From SIAJ01 sp036266155 (GTDB taxonomy: Bacteria > Planctomycetota > Planctomycetia > Gemmatales > Gemmataceae): DNA of 35,820 nucleotides. The first letter of the stretch is position 1, and every line of letters starts with the position of its first letter. The stretch lies in the NCBI GenBank assembly GCA_036266155.1, contig DATANR010000108.1, positions 1-35,820 of the forward strand, given 5' to 3'. Both the position numbers and the translations under genes were made by a program. The notes beneath the pieces are model-generated. The model was not told where the DNA came from and made no database searches. It saw only the letters and a list, made by a program, of their open reading frames with translations. This document shows positions 1-7,665 of the stretch, piece after piece.

Positions 1-738
1 CGGTGGTTCGAGCTGGGCAAGTAAATCCTCACGATCGATCGTCCGCTCGGGCGACGTGCCCACAACCGAATCCAGCTCGGACAGTTTGAAATTCGGCATC
101 GCTGGGTGATTCGTGGAGTTACCGGCGAAGAACGGAGCGTAGGGCCGTCCCAGGAAGCCACCCAGCGAGATGAATGGCGAGCAGAAAACCGTCGTGTTGC
201 CATCGCAGCGATGCAGCCAGACATACGGAGTCAAGACCCGCTTGTTTGGCCGGAGCTTGGCCAGCACCGAGCCATAGCAAGGCGCGTCGTCCGGGGCTTT
301 CGCCGTCCCGGTCAGGCAGTTGTGCATCGCATCCGGGTGGTTGCGGATCGGCGCGGTGTGCGTCATCGAACGAATGATGCTGTAGTGCTGGCTCTGCTTG
401 GCCAGGCGCGGCATCAACTCGTTGATGTGCACGCCGGGCACCGAGGTGGAAATCGGTTTGAATGGACCGCGGATCTCCGCCGGCGCCTGCGGTTTCATAT
501 CCCAGATGTCGACGTGCGAGGGACCGCCGCCCATCACAATGAAGATGCAGTTCTTGTCGGACGCGGTCGCCTGCGCTCCGGGTTCGCGAGCCCGCGCGGG
601 CAGTGCCGGCTCGTTCGCACGCAGCGCACTGGGCAGCCCTAGCCCGAGCATGCCGAGTCCGCCCACGTGCAGCATCTGTCGGCGCGTCAGGTTGCCGCTC
701 AGCGAAGGCCCGTGAAAACCCAGAGGCAGGCTCAACAT
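1..738 (-). CDS. DUF1501 family exported protein, N-terminal part
   Basis: An open frame on the minus strand starts at ATG 738 and runs off the left edge, giving 246 codons. A GGGAG-like ribosome site lies a few bases before the ATG. Residues about 17-42 form a twin-arginine-like signal (LTRRQMLHVGG followed by a Gly/Leu-rich stretch and ALRA). The mature part opens with CIFIVMGGGPSHVDIWDMKP and continues with MPRLAKQSQHYSIIRSM, which is the classic start of the planctomycete DUF1501 family (alkaline-phosphatase/sulfatase-like fold, function unproven). Family members are usually about 450-480 residues, so roughly half is present. In planctomycetes these genes often sit beside DUF1549/DUF1553 cytochrome genes, which would lie outside this window. 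It diverges from the redoxin gene at 983. The family call is confident; a substrate cannot be named. Confidence 0.9.
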   Translation of the reverse strand, partial: MLSLPLGFHGPSLSGNLTRRQMLHVGGLGMLGLGLPSALRANEPALPARAREPGAQATASDKNCIFIVMGGGPSHVDIWDMKPQAPAEIRGPFKPISTSVPGVHINELMPRLAKQSQHYSIIRSMTHTAPIRNHPDAMHNCLTGTAKAPDDAPCYGSVLAKLRPNKRVLTPYVWLHRCDGNTTVFCSPFISLGGFLGRPYAPFFAGNSTNHPAMPNFKLSELDSVVGTSPERTIDREDLLAQLEPP

Positions 739-982
739 GAGATTCTCCCAGGCAGGCGGAAAGGGATCGCAGGCAGGTACGTAGCACATCCGGCGGGATA
801 TGAGAGAGATCTTACCTCATTGAGCCCCGATTGTCACGGTATATCCTGCTGAGCTCTGGGGCCGGCGGTCGGCGGTCGCCAAATCAGCGCTTGCCAACAT
901 TCTTTGTAACCCGCCGGCGTCTCGCGTGTTTACAATGTAGGAGTTGAATCCAGAAGAAACTGACGCGGTCAAGGCCTGACGA
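739..982. promoter_or_regulatory. Divergent intergenic region
   Basis: This 244-base gap separates the DUF1501 gene (leftward) from the redoxin gene (rightward), so it must carry promoters for both. I could not fix convincing -35/-10 boxes. It contains the 12-mer GTAGCACATCCG at about 780-791, which recurs at about 3355 in another gap. Confidence 0.4.
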
Positions 983-1582
983 ATGCGCTTCAGAAAACCG
1001 CCAACCGTCGCTTACGCTTTGCTGTTGGCGTTGTGTTCGGCTGGCCAACTCCTGGCACAGGCCCCCAAGACCGACCGAGCCATCGAATTCACCGATCTGG
1101 CCGGCGTCAAACACAAGCCGCTTGCCGTGCCCGACGCCAAGGCAACCGTCCTGTTCTTCCTGATGCCGGGCTGTCCGAACTCGAATGCATATGCCCCGGA
1201 AATCAAACGCATTTGTGATAACTACGAGCCGAAGAAGGTCGCCGCGTTTGTCGTTCACGCCGACCCGGATGTGAGCGTGGCGGACGCCAGGAAACACGCG
1301 AAGGAGTACGGCCTAACCTGCCCCGTGCTGCTCGATCCGTACCAGCGGCTGGTCGAATTCACCGGGGTGACGACCGCCCCGGAAGCCGCAGTGCTCTCTC
1401 CGGAGGGCAAGGTTCTCTACAAAGGGCGAATCGACGATCTGTTCGTCGACTTCGGCAAGCGCCGGCCCGAACCGACCCAACGCGACCTGCGTGAAGCCCT
1501 CGATGCGATCCTCGCCGGCAAAGAAGTGAAGACGCCGACCACGAAAGCTATCGGCTGCCCACTCCCGGAACCCAAGAAGTAG
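983..1582 (+). CDS. Secreted redoxin (AhpC/TSA, thioredoxin-fold) protein
   Basis: A 199-residue protein with a signal peptide (residues 1-26, hydrophobic core AYALLLALCSAGQLLAQA). A thioredoxin-like fold follows: the strand TVLFFLMPGCPNSNAYAPEI (55-74), then KVAAFVVHADPDVSVADARK and the YGLTCPVLLDP segment typical of the AhpC/TSA/redoxin group. The active-site loop reads C64-P-N-S67, so the second cysteine of a CxxC pair is replaced by serine. It may therefore act as a one-cysteine peroxiredoxin-like or structural redox protein rather than a disulfide reductase; C105 could be a resolving partner, which is inference. The next gene starts 21 bases after the stop on the same strand, so the two probably form a unit acting outside the cytoplasmic membrane. 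Confidence 0.85.
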   Translation: MRFRKPPTVAYALLLALCSAGQLLAQAPKTDRAIEFTDLAGVKHKPLAVPDAKATVLFFLMPGCPNSNAYAPEIKRICDNYEPKKVAAFVVHADPDVSVADARKHAKEYGLTCPVLLDPYQRLVEFTGVTTAPEAAVLSPEGKVLYKGRIDDLFVDFGKRRPEPTQRDLREALDAILAGKEVKTPTTKAIGCPLPEPKK

Positions 1583-1603
1583 ATAGCAAGAAAAGGACCT
1601 CAA

Positions 1604-3001
1604 GTGAAAACTGCCCGTCGCGTATCCGCCCTGCTCGGCCTCTTCCTCGCCGCGTCCGTGAACGCCGAGGAAAAGCAGGCGCCGACCTTCAATAAGGACG
1701 TCGCTCCGATTCTGTTTTCAGAGTGTTCGACCTGCCATCGGCCAGGCGAGACGGCCCCGTTCTCGCTGTTGACCTACGCCGACGCCAAGAAGCGTGGCAA
1801 GCTGATTGCTCAGGTCACGCATTCGCGACAGATGCCGCCCTGGAAGGCGGACAAGAGTGATGTGAGCTTTCGCCACGAACGGAAATTGAAAGACACTCAG
1901 ATCGCATCGATCGCAAGCTGGGTCGCGGCCGGCATGCCCGAGGGCGACGCGAAGGACTTGCCGAAAGCTCCGGTATTCGACGACGGCTGGCCGCTTGGCA
2001 AGCCGGACCTCGTTGTGAAGATGCCGAAGGCGTTCAAGGTGCCGGCCGAAGGTCGTGACGTGTATCGCAACTTCGCGGTCGCGACTGGCCTCAAGGAAGA
2101 CAAGTGGGTGAAGGCCGTTGATTTTCGTCCCAGCGCCCCATCGGTGGTGCATCACACGCTCTTCTTCCTCGACCCGACGGGCACGGCCGCGAAGAAGGAA
2201 GCCGACAGCGGCGTCGTCGGTTCGAGCGGCGTGATGGGAGCCGGTGGACGAGGGCCTAGGGGAGCAGGCGGCAACCTCGCCAACGAAATCGGCGTTCTCA
2301 CCGGCACGGGCGGGCTTGGCGGCTGGACGGCCGGGGCCAGGCCACAAGAGTTGCCGCACAACCTCGCGTACAAGCTGCCCAAGGGTGCGGACCTGCTTCT
2401 CCAAACGCACTTCCATCCGTCCGGCAAGGCCGAGGAAGAAGCGTCGACGATCGCGCTCTACTTCACGGACAAGGCGCCGCCGCAGAAATTCACCGGCTTG
2501 CAGGTCCCCTTCGGCTTCGGCATCGTCGCGGGCATCGACATCGCGGCCGGCAACAAGGACTACACGATCGAGGATTCGTTCACGGTACCAGTCGACGTGC
2601 GCGCCTTCGGCATCACCGCCCACGCCCACTACATCGCCAAGGAATTCACGGTGACGGCCACACCTCCGGATGGCAAAACCAAGACCCTACTGAGAATCAG
2701 CGACTGGGATTTCGCCTGGCAAGAGCAGTATCAGTTCGAGGACTTCGTCGATCTCCCGAAGGGGACGAAGGTGAACGTGAAGATCCGCTACGACAACTCG
2801 GCCGATAACCCCCGCAACCCGACCACCCCACCGAAACGAGTCCGCTGGGGCCGCGAATCAACCGACGAAATGGGCAGCAGCACGCTGCTGGTCGTCGCCA
2901 AGAAGGAGGACGAGTTTTCGAAGCTGCAAGAGGGGTACGCGGCATACATTCGCGACGCGGCGATCAAGGCGGGGATGAAAAGGTTTATGGAGAAGAAGTG
3001 A
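1604..3001 (+). CDS. Heme-tethered copper type II (PHM-like) monooxygenase-family protein
   Basis: A 465-residue exported protein from a GTG start (the first in-frame start after the redoxin stop). A signal peptide (1-21) is followed by a cytochrome c module: the heme motif CSTCH at 41-45 with Met in QMPPW (M77) as likely sixth ligand. The rest resembles the two-domain copper type II ascorbate-dependent monooxygenase fold. It has a His pair in VVHHTLFF (H183/H184), an HFH pair (H269/H271), an HAH pair (H340/H342) and Met in TDEMG (M423), matching the CuH set and the CuM His-x-His plus Met set of peptidylglycine monooxygenase. A Gly-rich insert lies at about 203-245. The heme may deliver electrons to the copper centre (inference). 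The substrate is unknown; such fusions are frequent in planctomycetes and acidobacteria. Confidence 0.85.
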   Translation: MKTARRVSALLGLFLAASVNAEEKQAPTFNKDVAPILFSECSTCHRPGETAPFSLLTYADAKKRGKLIAQVTHSRQMPPWKADKSDVSFRHERKLKDTQIASIASWVAAGMPEGDAKDLPKAPVFDDGWPLGKPDLVVKMPKAFKVPAEGRDVYRNFAVATGLKEDKWVKAVDFRPSAPSVVHHTLFFLDPTGTAAKKEADSGVVGSSGVMGAGGRGPRGAGGNLANEIGVLTGTGGLGGWTAGARPQELPHNLAYKLPKGADLLLQTHFHPSGKAEEEASTIALYFTDKAPPQKFTGLQVPFGFGIVAGIDIAAGNKDYTIEDSFTVPVDVRAFGITAHAHYIAKEFTVTATPPDGKTKTLLRISDWDFAWQEQYQFEDFVDLPKGTKVNVKIRYDNSADNPRNPTTPPKRVRWGRESTDEMGSSTLLVVAKKEDEFSKLQEGYAAYIRDAAIKAGMKRFMEKK

Positions 3002-3009
3002 GGACTGTG

Positions 3010-3045
3010 GTCTTGTAGGATAGATTCCAACCTGTCCTGCAAGAC
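3010..3045 (+). terminator. Inverted repeat, possible terminator
   Basis: Arms 3010-3020 (GTCTTGTAGGA) and 3035-3045 (TCCTGCAAGAC) pair at 10 of 11 positions around a 14-base loop, starting 9 bases after the monooxygenase stop. There is no following T-run, so termination is plausible but not shown. Confidence 0.45.
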
Positions 3046-3485
3046 ACGACGACCATTGCTCATGTCGCTCTGACAGATCGTTCCGGCGAATGCCTCAATG
3101 ACATATTGCGGCTACTTTTGAGTTGTCCGTAGTCGATGGGTCAGCCGTTGGAATCCATCCACGGACAGTTCTATTCGGTACTTGGGTTGATCAGGTTATG
3201 CCCGCAACGCGTCGGCCGCGGCAATCGCCAGGGCCTCAGCACCCCCGATTCTGCGGACCTGTCTCGTGGTGATGGAACTCATCTGGATGACGAGACACCC
3301 AGCCGAAGGTAGCGAGCTTATCTCTTGTGAGTTTTATGCGCGTGCGAAAAGTAGCACATCCGCTTTAGGCTGCCCAAGAGTTCGCGGTGCTGGCCGAGTT
3401 CCGCTACGAACGAGTGAGTAATTTTGATCGTGGCGAGCAGAGTAGCAATTGCCCTATCTGCTGCTCCTTTTCAGCTATTCAATCC
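3046..3485. other. Intergenic stretch without a supported gene
   Basis: This gap lies between the convergent monooxygenase and cyclase genes. The only coding hint is a 28-codon minus-strand frame at 3196-3282 (MSSITTRQVRRIGGAEALAI and on) ending in TAA, possibly a gene remnant but too short to call. The 12-mer GTAGCACATCCG at about 3355 repeats one upstream of 983. Nothing else was recognised. Confidence 0.5.
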
Positions 3486-5243
3486 TCATTCGATCTGGGC
3501 GATGCACTCGGCGTGTCGAAGCAGGTTCTTAATGTCTTTCAGCTGGATGACGTGGTCGTACGGTACATCATCAACGGCTTTCTCCCTGACCGGAGCGTTT
3601 TTCTTGATTTCTTCGAGCAGAGTGTTAACTTCCGCCAGCGCGCCTTGCTTGTCATCTTGTGCGATCTTCAGGTACACACCTGCCAGCGTGGTGGCGTACC
3701 GCGTGATCGTGTTCTTCGGCGGCCAATTCCTCAGTTCGTCGACCAACGTCTTCCCTTTCACCATGTCGTCCCCTTCCGGGTCCCGACGCAGGAAGTGGCT
3801 GATCGCCAGCATGGCAGTGCAGTACTGTTCCAGGAGGCCGTAAAACTTCTGGGCCGCTAGGTACTTGGCCCTGCTGAACCCCGTGATTGCGCGCACCAGA
3901 CCTTCGGTCCGGTCGCTCATATTGTGGAGCAAGTCGTCCAGGTGCGTCATCCCCGCGACAGCCCAAGCCAGCGGGCACTCCGGGTCAGATTCCTTGGCGG
4001 CCATCAAACGTTCCATCGCTAGAACATTATTCCCCTTCGACCGGGCGATCATTGCGAGACGGACGTTTGCTGGGAAGTTCCGGGGATCCTTGGCCCGCAC
4101 CTCTTCGTACTTTAGCGCAGCTTGCTCTGGATCCCCTCCGCGCCGGTAACACAATTCCGCGACGTGAAGGAGATGCTGCAACTTCGGGTCGTCCCATTCG
4201 TGGACGGCGTGCTTTATCGGCCGTTCCTGCGGTTCCAGAGTCAGGGCCAGCGCGTTGACCGGCTTTTCAAACCCGGCCACGTTACACGGCACAGCGCCGA
4301 GCGCGTAAACAATAGAGGCGTCCGAGTGGCCGTTTTGCAGGCGGTCGCGGTTGGCCAACTCGACGCACTTCTGTTTCAAAATCGGAGCGTCACCCGCCTG
4401 GACCAATCGGCAAGCGTGCATTTTCTCCGGACCAACCAAAAAGGCTGTCACGTGCGGAACGTAGACAGTCTCCCGAACCCAAGGGAAAATGAATCGCCGC
4501 CAGCTTATCTCGTCTCTGGGCAGTTGACAAACGCCCGCGATTGGGTTGGACAGAAGAGGATTTCCCTTCTCGTCCTTCGGAGTATGCCCCCAAAAAGTGT
4601 CCTCGTTGATGAGGACGACGTCGGCCTCCGCTAGGTGGGATAGCCGTGCTGCGAGATCGACACAGCTGCCCATTGGGTCGCGGGCACCGCCCGGCGGCGC
4701 GGCCGGTGGTGCCTCGCTGGTACTTCCTTTTGCGGGCGCAAAGTCAAAGAAATGGAGCGCCCCCGAGCAGATCGCGACTTTCGTGTGGACCTCGTGATCA
4801 TGTTCGACATATTCTCCAGGGTTTGCCGCCGAAACCAGCCGCCGGAGCGGTTCCTTGGAATTGAGCGCTTTGATCTCGTTTAACGCGACGAGAGCCGCAA
4901 TCAAGGCTTTGAAGGGATGCTCATCCCCGCATTCATCCTGGGCGAACAAGCCGAGTACTCCGTCGCCCATCCATTTCACGACCCGCCCACCCGCCCCTGC
5001 AATCGCCTCGCTGACGGTCCGGTTGTGCAGGAATGCCTTCATCAGCCCGGCTTCTGCTCCATACCGTCGGCGATACCCAGTGGAGCCCTTCAGGTCGCAG
5101 AATATGACGGTGCCCGGCGTTTTATCCTTGCCGAGTTCGCTCAACTCTTCCTCTAACTCTTTTTGTGCTTTCTGAAACTGCTTCTGATTCTCGACCAATT
5201 TCTTGAGCCAGTCGATACTCGTGGTCTTTGGCATGGCGTCCAT
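3486..5243 (-). CDS. Soluble class III nucleotide cyclase-like protein with TPR-like C-terminus
   Basis: A 585-residue protein with no signal peptide or membrane segment. Residues 12-40 form a short charged coiled coil. The cyclase homology domain spans about 43-225: FCDLKGST gives metal Asp D50, VVKWMGDGVLGLF gives K90 and metal Asp D94, and DPMGSCVDLAARL gives D189 and R200. In class III cyclases the position before LAARL is normally Asn (VNLAARL, transition-state Asn); here it is Asp (D196), so activity may be altered. The K90/D189 pair fits ATP rather than GTP preference. About 370-520 reads as helical TPR-like repeats (EQAALKYEEVRAKDPRNFPA; LAMERLMAAKESDPECPLAW), suggesting a protein partner. 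Start 5243 has no clear Shine-Dalgarno; the Met at codon 4 is an alternative. It diverges from the gene at 5521. Confidence 0.85.
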   Translation of the reverse strand: MDAMPKTTSIDWLKKLVENQKQFQKAQKELEEELSELGKDKTPGTVIFCDLKGSTGYRRRYGAEAGLMKAFLHNRTVSEAIAGAGGRVVKWMGDGVLGLFAQDECGDEHPFKALIAALVALNEIKALNSKEPLRRLVSAANPGEYVEHDHEVHTKVAICSGALHFFDFAPAKGSTSEAPPAAPPGGARDPMGSCVDLAARLSHLAEADVVLINEDTFWGHTPKDEKGNPLLSNPIAGVCQLPRDEISWRRFIFPWVRETVYVPHVTAFLVGPEKMHACRLVQAGDAPILKQKCVELANRDRLQNGHSDASIVYALGAVPCNVAGFEKPVNALALTLEPQERPIKHAVHEWDDPKLQHLLHVAELCYRRGGDPEQAALKYEEVRAKDPRNFPANVRLAMIARSKGNNVLAMERLMAAKESDPECPLAWAVAGMTHLDDLLHNMSDRTEGLVRAITGFSRAKYLAAQKFYGLLEQYCTAMLAISHFLRRDPEGDDMVKGKTLVDELRNWPPKNTITRYATTLAGVYLKIAQDDKQGALAEVNTLLEEIKKNAPVREKAVDDVPYDHVIQLKDIKNLLRHAECIAQIE

Positions 5244-5520
5244 ACCCGGGTAAGGAGTTAGAAGGAAGTTAACGCCCGGCTATAAGACTGGCACTTGATT
5301 CACGCCTTCATCACATTGACAAAGGCGAGAAAGAAAGGCAGCGTTGTTTGCAGGATACTGCTGATTATTCTCGAAACAAGTGACCAAGTTCCGATCCTGC
5401 GACCGTGCGACCCCAGGCCGTCGGAAGCAGCATTGACACCAGAGGGAGCTTGCCATACATACGACGCGCCACAGGATCGGCTATGGGCCCTGGGGCCCAG
5501 ATCTCGACAAGGATGTCGAT

Positions 5521-5940
5521 ATGTCTCAAGATAGCGAGGTGTTGGCGAAGGCCACGGACGCGCTCCGTCGGCTGAGCAGCGGACCAGAGTGTGCGCTCAC
5601 TGACGCCCGGCTGCCACCCCCGGATGTCTATCTGTATCTCGCCGATTATCAGATATACCGCAAGGACATCGGTCGGCTATGCGAAGTCGTCCGGCGTGAT
5701 TGGCCGTCGGTCAAGCGAATCGATTGCGGCATCGGTCTGAATGGGACGCCACACCTGGACATTCAGTTGGGTACGTTCTCCCGAATCGATGCCGTACGCG
5801 CCGAACACCGTGAATTAGCCAACTGGATCTACAAGGAATACCCAGGTGCTTGCCGAATCGATTTGCACTTTTTTCCTTTGCTCGACCCCGATCGCATCCG
5901 GTCATCGATCACAATTTACGAGGTCGCGAACGACCACTAG
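5521..5940 (+). CDS. Hypothetical protein (139 aa)
   Basis: The ATG at 5521 follows AAGGA with about 8 bases spacing. The protein is acidic and soluble-looking, with no signal or membrane segment. It contains YLYLADYQIYRKDIGRLCEV, VKRIDCGIGLNGTPHLDIQL and ELANWIYKEYPGACRIDLHF, alternating strands and helices consistent with a small alpha/beta fold. I do not recognise a family. It diverges from the cyclase across a 277-base gap, so shared regulation is possible but not shown. It is probably a real gene, given its steady codon bias and ribosome site. Confidence 0.6.
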   Translation: MSQDSEVLAKATDALRRLSSGPECALTDARLPPPDVYLYLADYQIYRKDIGRLCEVVRRDWPSVKRIDCGIGLNGTPHLDIQLGTFSRIDAVRAEHRELANWIYKEYPGACRIDLHFFPLLDPDRIRSSITIYEVANDH

Positions 5941-5963
5941 AGGAACGAGCAAACGAAATGCAC

Positions 5964-6149
5964 CTAAAGCGCCTTTTCAGAGCAAAACAAAGGTGACACG
6001 TTAGATTGCACCGCGTCCCGAATCCACAACAGTCCCTCCAGATTCGGCACGAGCGCCATGCGCCGAGATTCCACGCCCCTTGACATATCGACAAATGGCT
6101 CCAAGTTACCGGCGAAGCCGGCTCGTTCGTAGAAGCGAATCTTGCGCGC
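5964..6149 (-). pseudogene. Gene fragment with no start, possibly GNAT-like
   Basis: On the minus strand the frame between stops at 6152-6150 and 5966-5964 reads like protein: ARKIRFYERAGFAGNLEPF, then VDMSRGVESRRMALVPNLEG and LLWIRDAVQSNVSPLF. RFYERAGF resembles the last part of GNAT acetyltransferases, but the match is too short to be firm. There is no start codon before the conserved-looking part, and it lies directly after the point where the preceding small gene loses its natural ending. It is most likely the 3' remnant of a broken gene. Confidence 0.35.
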
Positions 6150-6417
6150 CTACTGCCCTCCGAATGACCTTCTGAACAGCGTCGCTCTCCTCGACGAGTA
6201 CGATCGTGTCTCCGCAGCGGCGGCCGATGTTTTCTGTTGGGCCGTAATGAATGCGCCAAACTCCACCAGTGGCTGACGACTCCTCGACAATTGTCACCCG
6301 AGAGTCGGCAGGGTCGGTTCCTTGCGCAAGGGCGGCGTCGTTGGCCAGGGTCAAGGCTCGGGCTGCGGACGCGACCAAATTCGTTTGTCGCGCGTTTTGG
6401 CGGGTCGTGGCAACCAT
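6106..6417 (-). CDS. Small hypothetical protein, probably frameshifted at its 3' end
   Basis: The ATG at 6417 follows GGAG with 8 bases spacing and is preferred over the TTG at 6453. The 103-residue product has a helical N-terminus (LVASAARALTLANDAALAQG) and then strands in VTIVEESSATGGVWRIHYGP and CGDTIVLVEESDAVQKVIR. That layout is like small immunity or NTF2/PepSY-type proteins, where an aromatic W-x-I/V-x-Y strand precedes a G-G/D-x-x-V-x-V strand; this is only a resemblance. After VIR the frame reads RAVGAQDSLLRTSRLRR, which is not protein-like. Dropping one base near 6157 gives VIRGQ and a stop at 6150, a more natural ending, so a frameshift is suspected. Confidence 0.5.
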   Translation of the reverse strand: MVATTRQNARQTNLVASAARALTLANDAALAQGTDPADSRVTIVEESSATGGVWRIHYGPTENIGRRCGDTIVLVEESDAVQKVIRRAVGAQDSLLRTSRLRR

Positions 6418-7286
6418 GCGAAATCTCCGCGGACGATCGCCAGCGTTAGCCAATTCTCAACAGCACGTTCGTATCGCCGAGAACTGAAGCCCGGCCATTC
6501 CCCTCGATCCGATAAATCAATCCGGTCACAATCACGTATTCGCCTTCGTAATCGGTGTTACCCAAGGTTCGATTGTTTCCTACGGCATGAATGCTCGTTC
6601 GGTCAAACGGCCTTGATTGCCCCATGGGCTTTCAAACCAAAGAGCGCCAACCTCGACCACTTTTGCAGAGGGTTTATTGCGCCACTTTTCCGAGCGCCGA
6701 TTTTCGACGCATCTTCCAGCGCGATTGAAAGATGCGCCAACAATTTGAGTCAAAGAGCGCCAACCCGATACACCCGCTGGCGCTCTTCGTGGCGGCCTTA
6801 AATTGGTCACGCGAAATCCATGACGGCAGTTCGCGGTGCAACGAAATGCAACGCAATCGCCGACGGCGGCAGGGGGGTGTGGCAAAACGGTGGCGATCTT
6901 GGCGACCTTACCCATTTCTGGGCTGAAAACGCACTTTTTCAAAAAGAAAGATCGCCACCGCGGAGGGCGAAAAACCTCTCCATTTCTACCCACGGATTGC
7001 GGCGCCAATTTGATAACAAGTGACTTCCCCGGCGTGATCGGCTCGGTTATACTCGATTGTGCCGGCACCCCTCGCCGATTTCCTCCGGCATCCCTCTCTG
7101 TCCATCCATGCCAGCGATCCCGACCGGACCCGTAGTTCCGCGGTTCGTCCTTCACGTCGGCCAGGCGACGCGTAACTTCATTCTTCGCGCGCTTCAGCGC
7201 CGCGAGGTGAAACGCGTTTGCCGATCGCCATCCACGGCCCATTGGCAGGGAGGGTCCGACCCAGTTTCGTTTTGGAGAGGATGGAA
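6418..7286. other. Long noncoding stretch holding repeat copy 1
   Basis: This stretch of almost 870 bases has no supported gene. Several open frames cross it, but their translations are low-complexity shadows, and its best-conserved part (6636-6993) is repeated at 28875-29224 with substitutions and indels that ignore reading frame. The flanks 6418-6635 and 6994-7286 hold nothing I recognise. Confidence 0.6.
6636..6993 (+). repeat. ~350-bp intergenic repeat, copy 1
   Basis: This block aligns almost end to end with 28875-29224 in the same orientation. It has long identical runs such as GGGTTTATTGCGCCACTTTT, GTGTGGCAAAACGGTGGCGA and CTGAAAACGCACTTTTTCAA. The 14-mer CAAAGAGCGCCAAC occurs twice, at 6638 and 6751, 113 bases apart, as in copy 2. 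Two hairpins are visible: arms 6753-6762 and 6778-6787 (10 bp, 15-base loop), and arms 6888-6900 and 6948-6960 (13 bp, 47-base loop). There is no open frame shared between copies. It may be a nonautonomous mobile element, a structured RNA or a regulatory block. Confidence 0.85.
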
Positions 7287-7592
7287 ATGCGCGAACGATT
7301 CTTTGACCTGTCCGCATGGAAGCGCTCGATGGACGGTTGGCGGTCCACGATTAACGGACATACGGTGGATCTGGTGGAGGGCCCGCCCGGGTATTTCACG
7401 CCCATCGTCGACTGGCTGACCAACTTGACCGCGTTTCAAGGTGCAACCTGCGCCGACTTGCAGGCGGCGATCGGTCACGCTTGGCCGCTCGTCGCCGAGA
7501 CCGTGCAGCGGGCGCCGGGTCGATTGCCCTCATCGCCACGCGCCGCGACTTCGGCGCCGCAAGCTGGGCAGAAGACGATTCACGTCACTTGA
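7287..7592 (+). CDS. Hypothetical protein (101 aa)
   Basis: The ATG at 7287 is preceded by GGAGAGG at 7274-7280, the best ribosome site in this area, and supports this start over upstream TTG or the ATG at 7281. The product begins MRERFFDLSAWKRSMDGWRS and continues INGHTVDLVEGPPGYFTPIV and ATCADLQAAIGHAWPLVAET, with a Pro/Ala/Ser-rich, probably disordered C-terminus. No signal peptide or known motif was recognised. It lies 73 bases upstream of the asparagine-synthase-like gene on the same strand and may be co-transcribed. Confidence 0.5.
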   Translation: MRERFFDLSAWKRSMDGWRSTINGHTVDLVEGPPGYFTPIVDWLTNLTAFQGATCADLQAAIGHAWPLVAETVQRAPGRLPSSPRAATSAPQAGQKTIHVT

Positions 7593-7665
7593 TTCGATCG
7601 GAACGAAAGTGCCGAGGTGGCAACAGTTCTGCCGTACAGCCACGATGGCTCATAGGCTGTAGTGA

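Noticed and set aside
119..787. 222-codon open frame opposite and out of frame with the DUF1501 gene
   Set aside because: Shadow of the DUF1501 gene; its translation is Arg/Ala-rich with no motif, while the other minus-strand frame has clear family motifs.
1718..2629. 303-codon minus-strand open frame inside the monooxygenase gene
   Set aside because: Antisense shadow in high-GC coding DNA; the plus-strand frame has signal peptide, heme and copper motifs.
3196..3282. 28-codon minus-strand frame MSSITTRQVRRIGG...
   Set aside because: Too short, no ribosome site seen; kept only as a note in the intergenic entry.
3355..3366. 12-mer GTAGCACATCCG repeated from about 780
   Set aside because: Two copies of a 12-mer in gaps is suggestive but no palindrome or fixed position relative to genes was found; not enough to call an element.
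6836..7135. 99-codon plus-strand open frame within repeat copy 1
   Set aside because: The matching region of copy 2 has indels that break this frame, so the repeat is not protein-coding.
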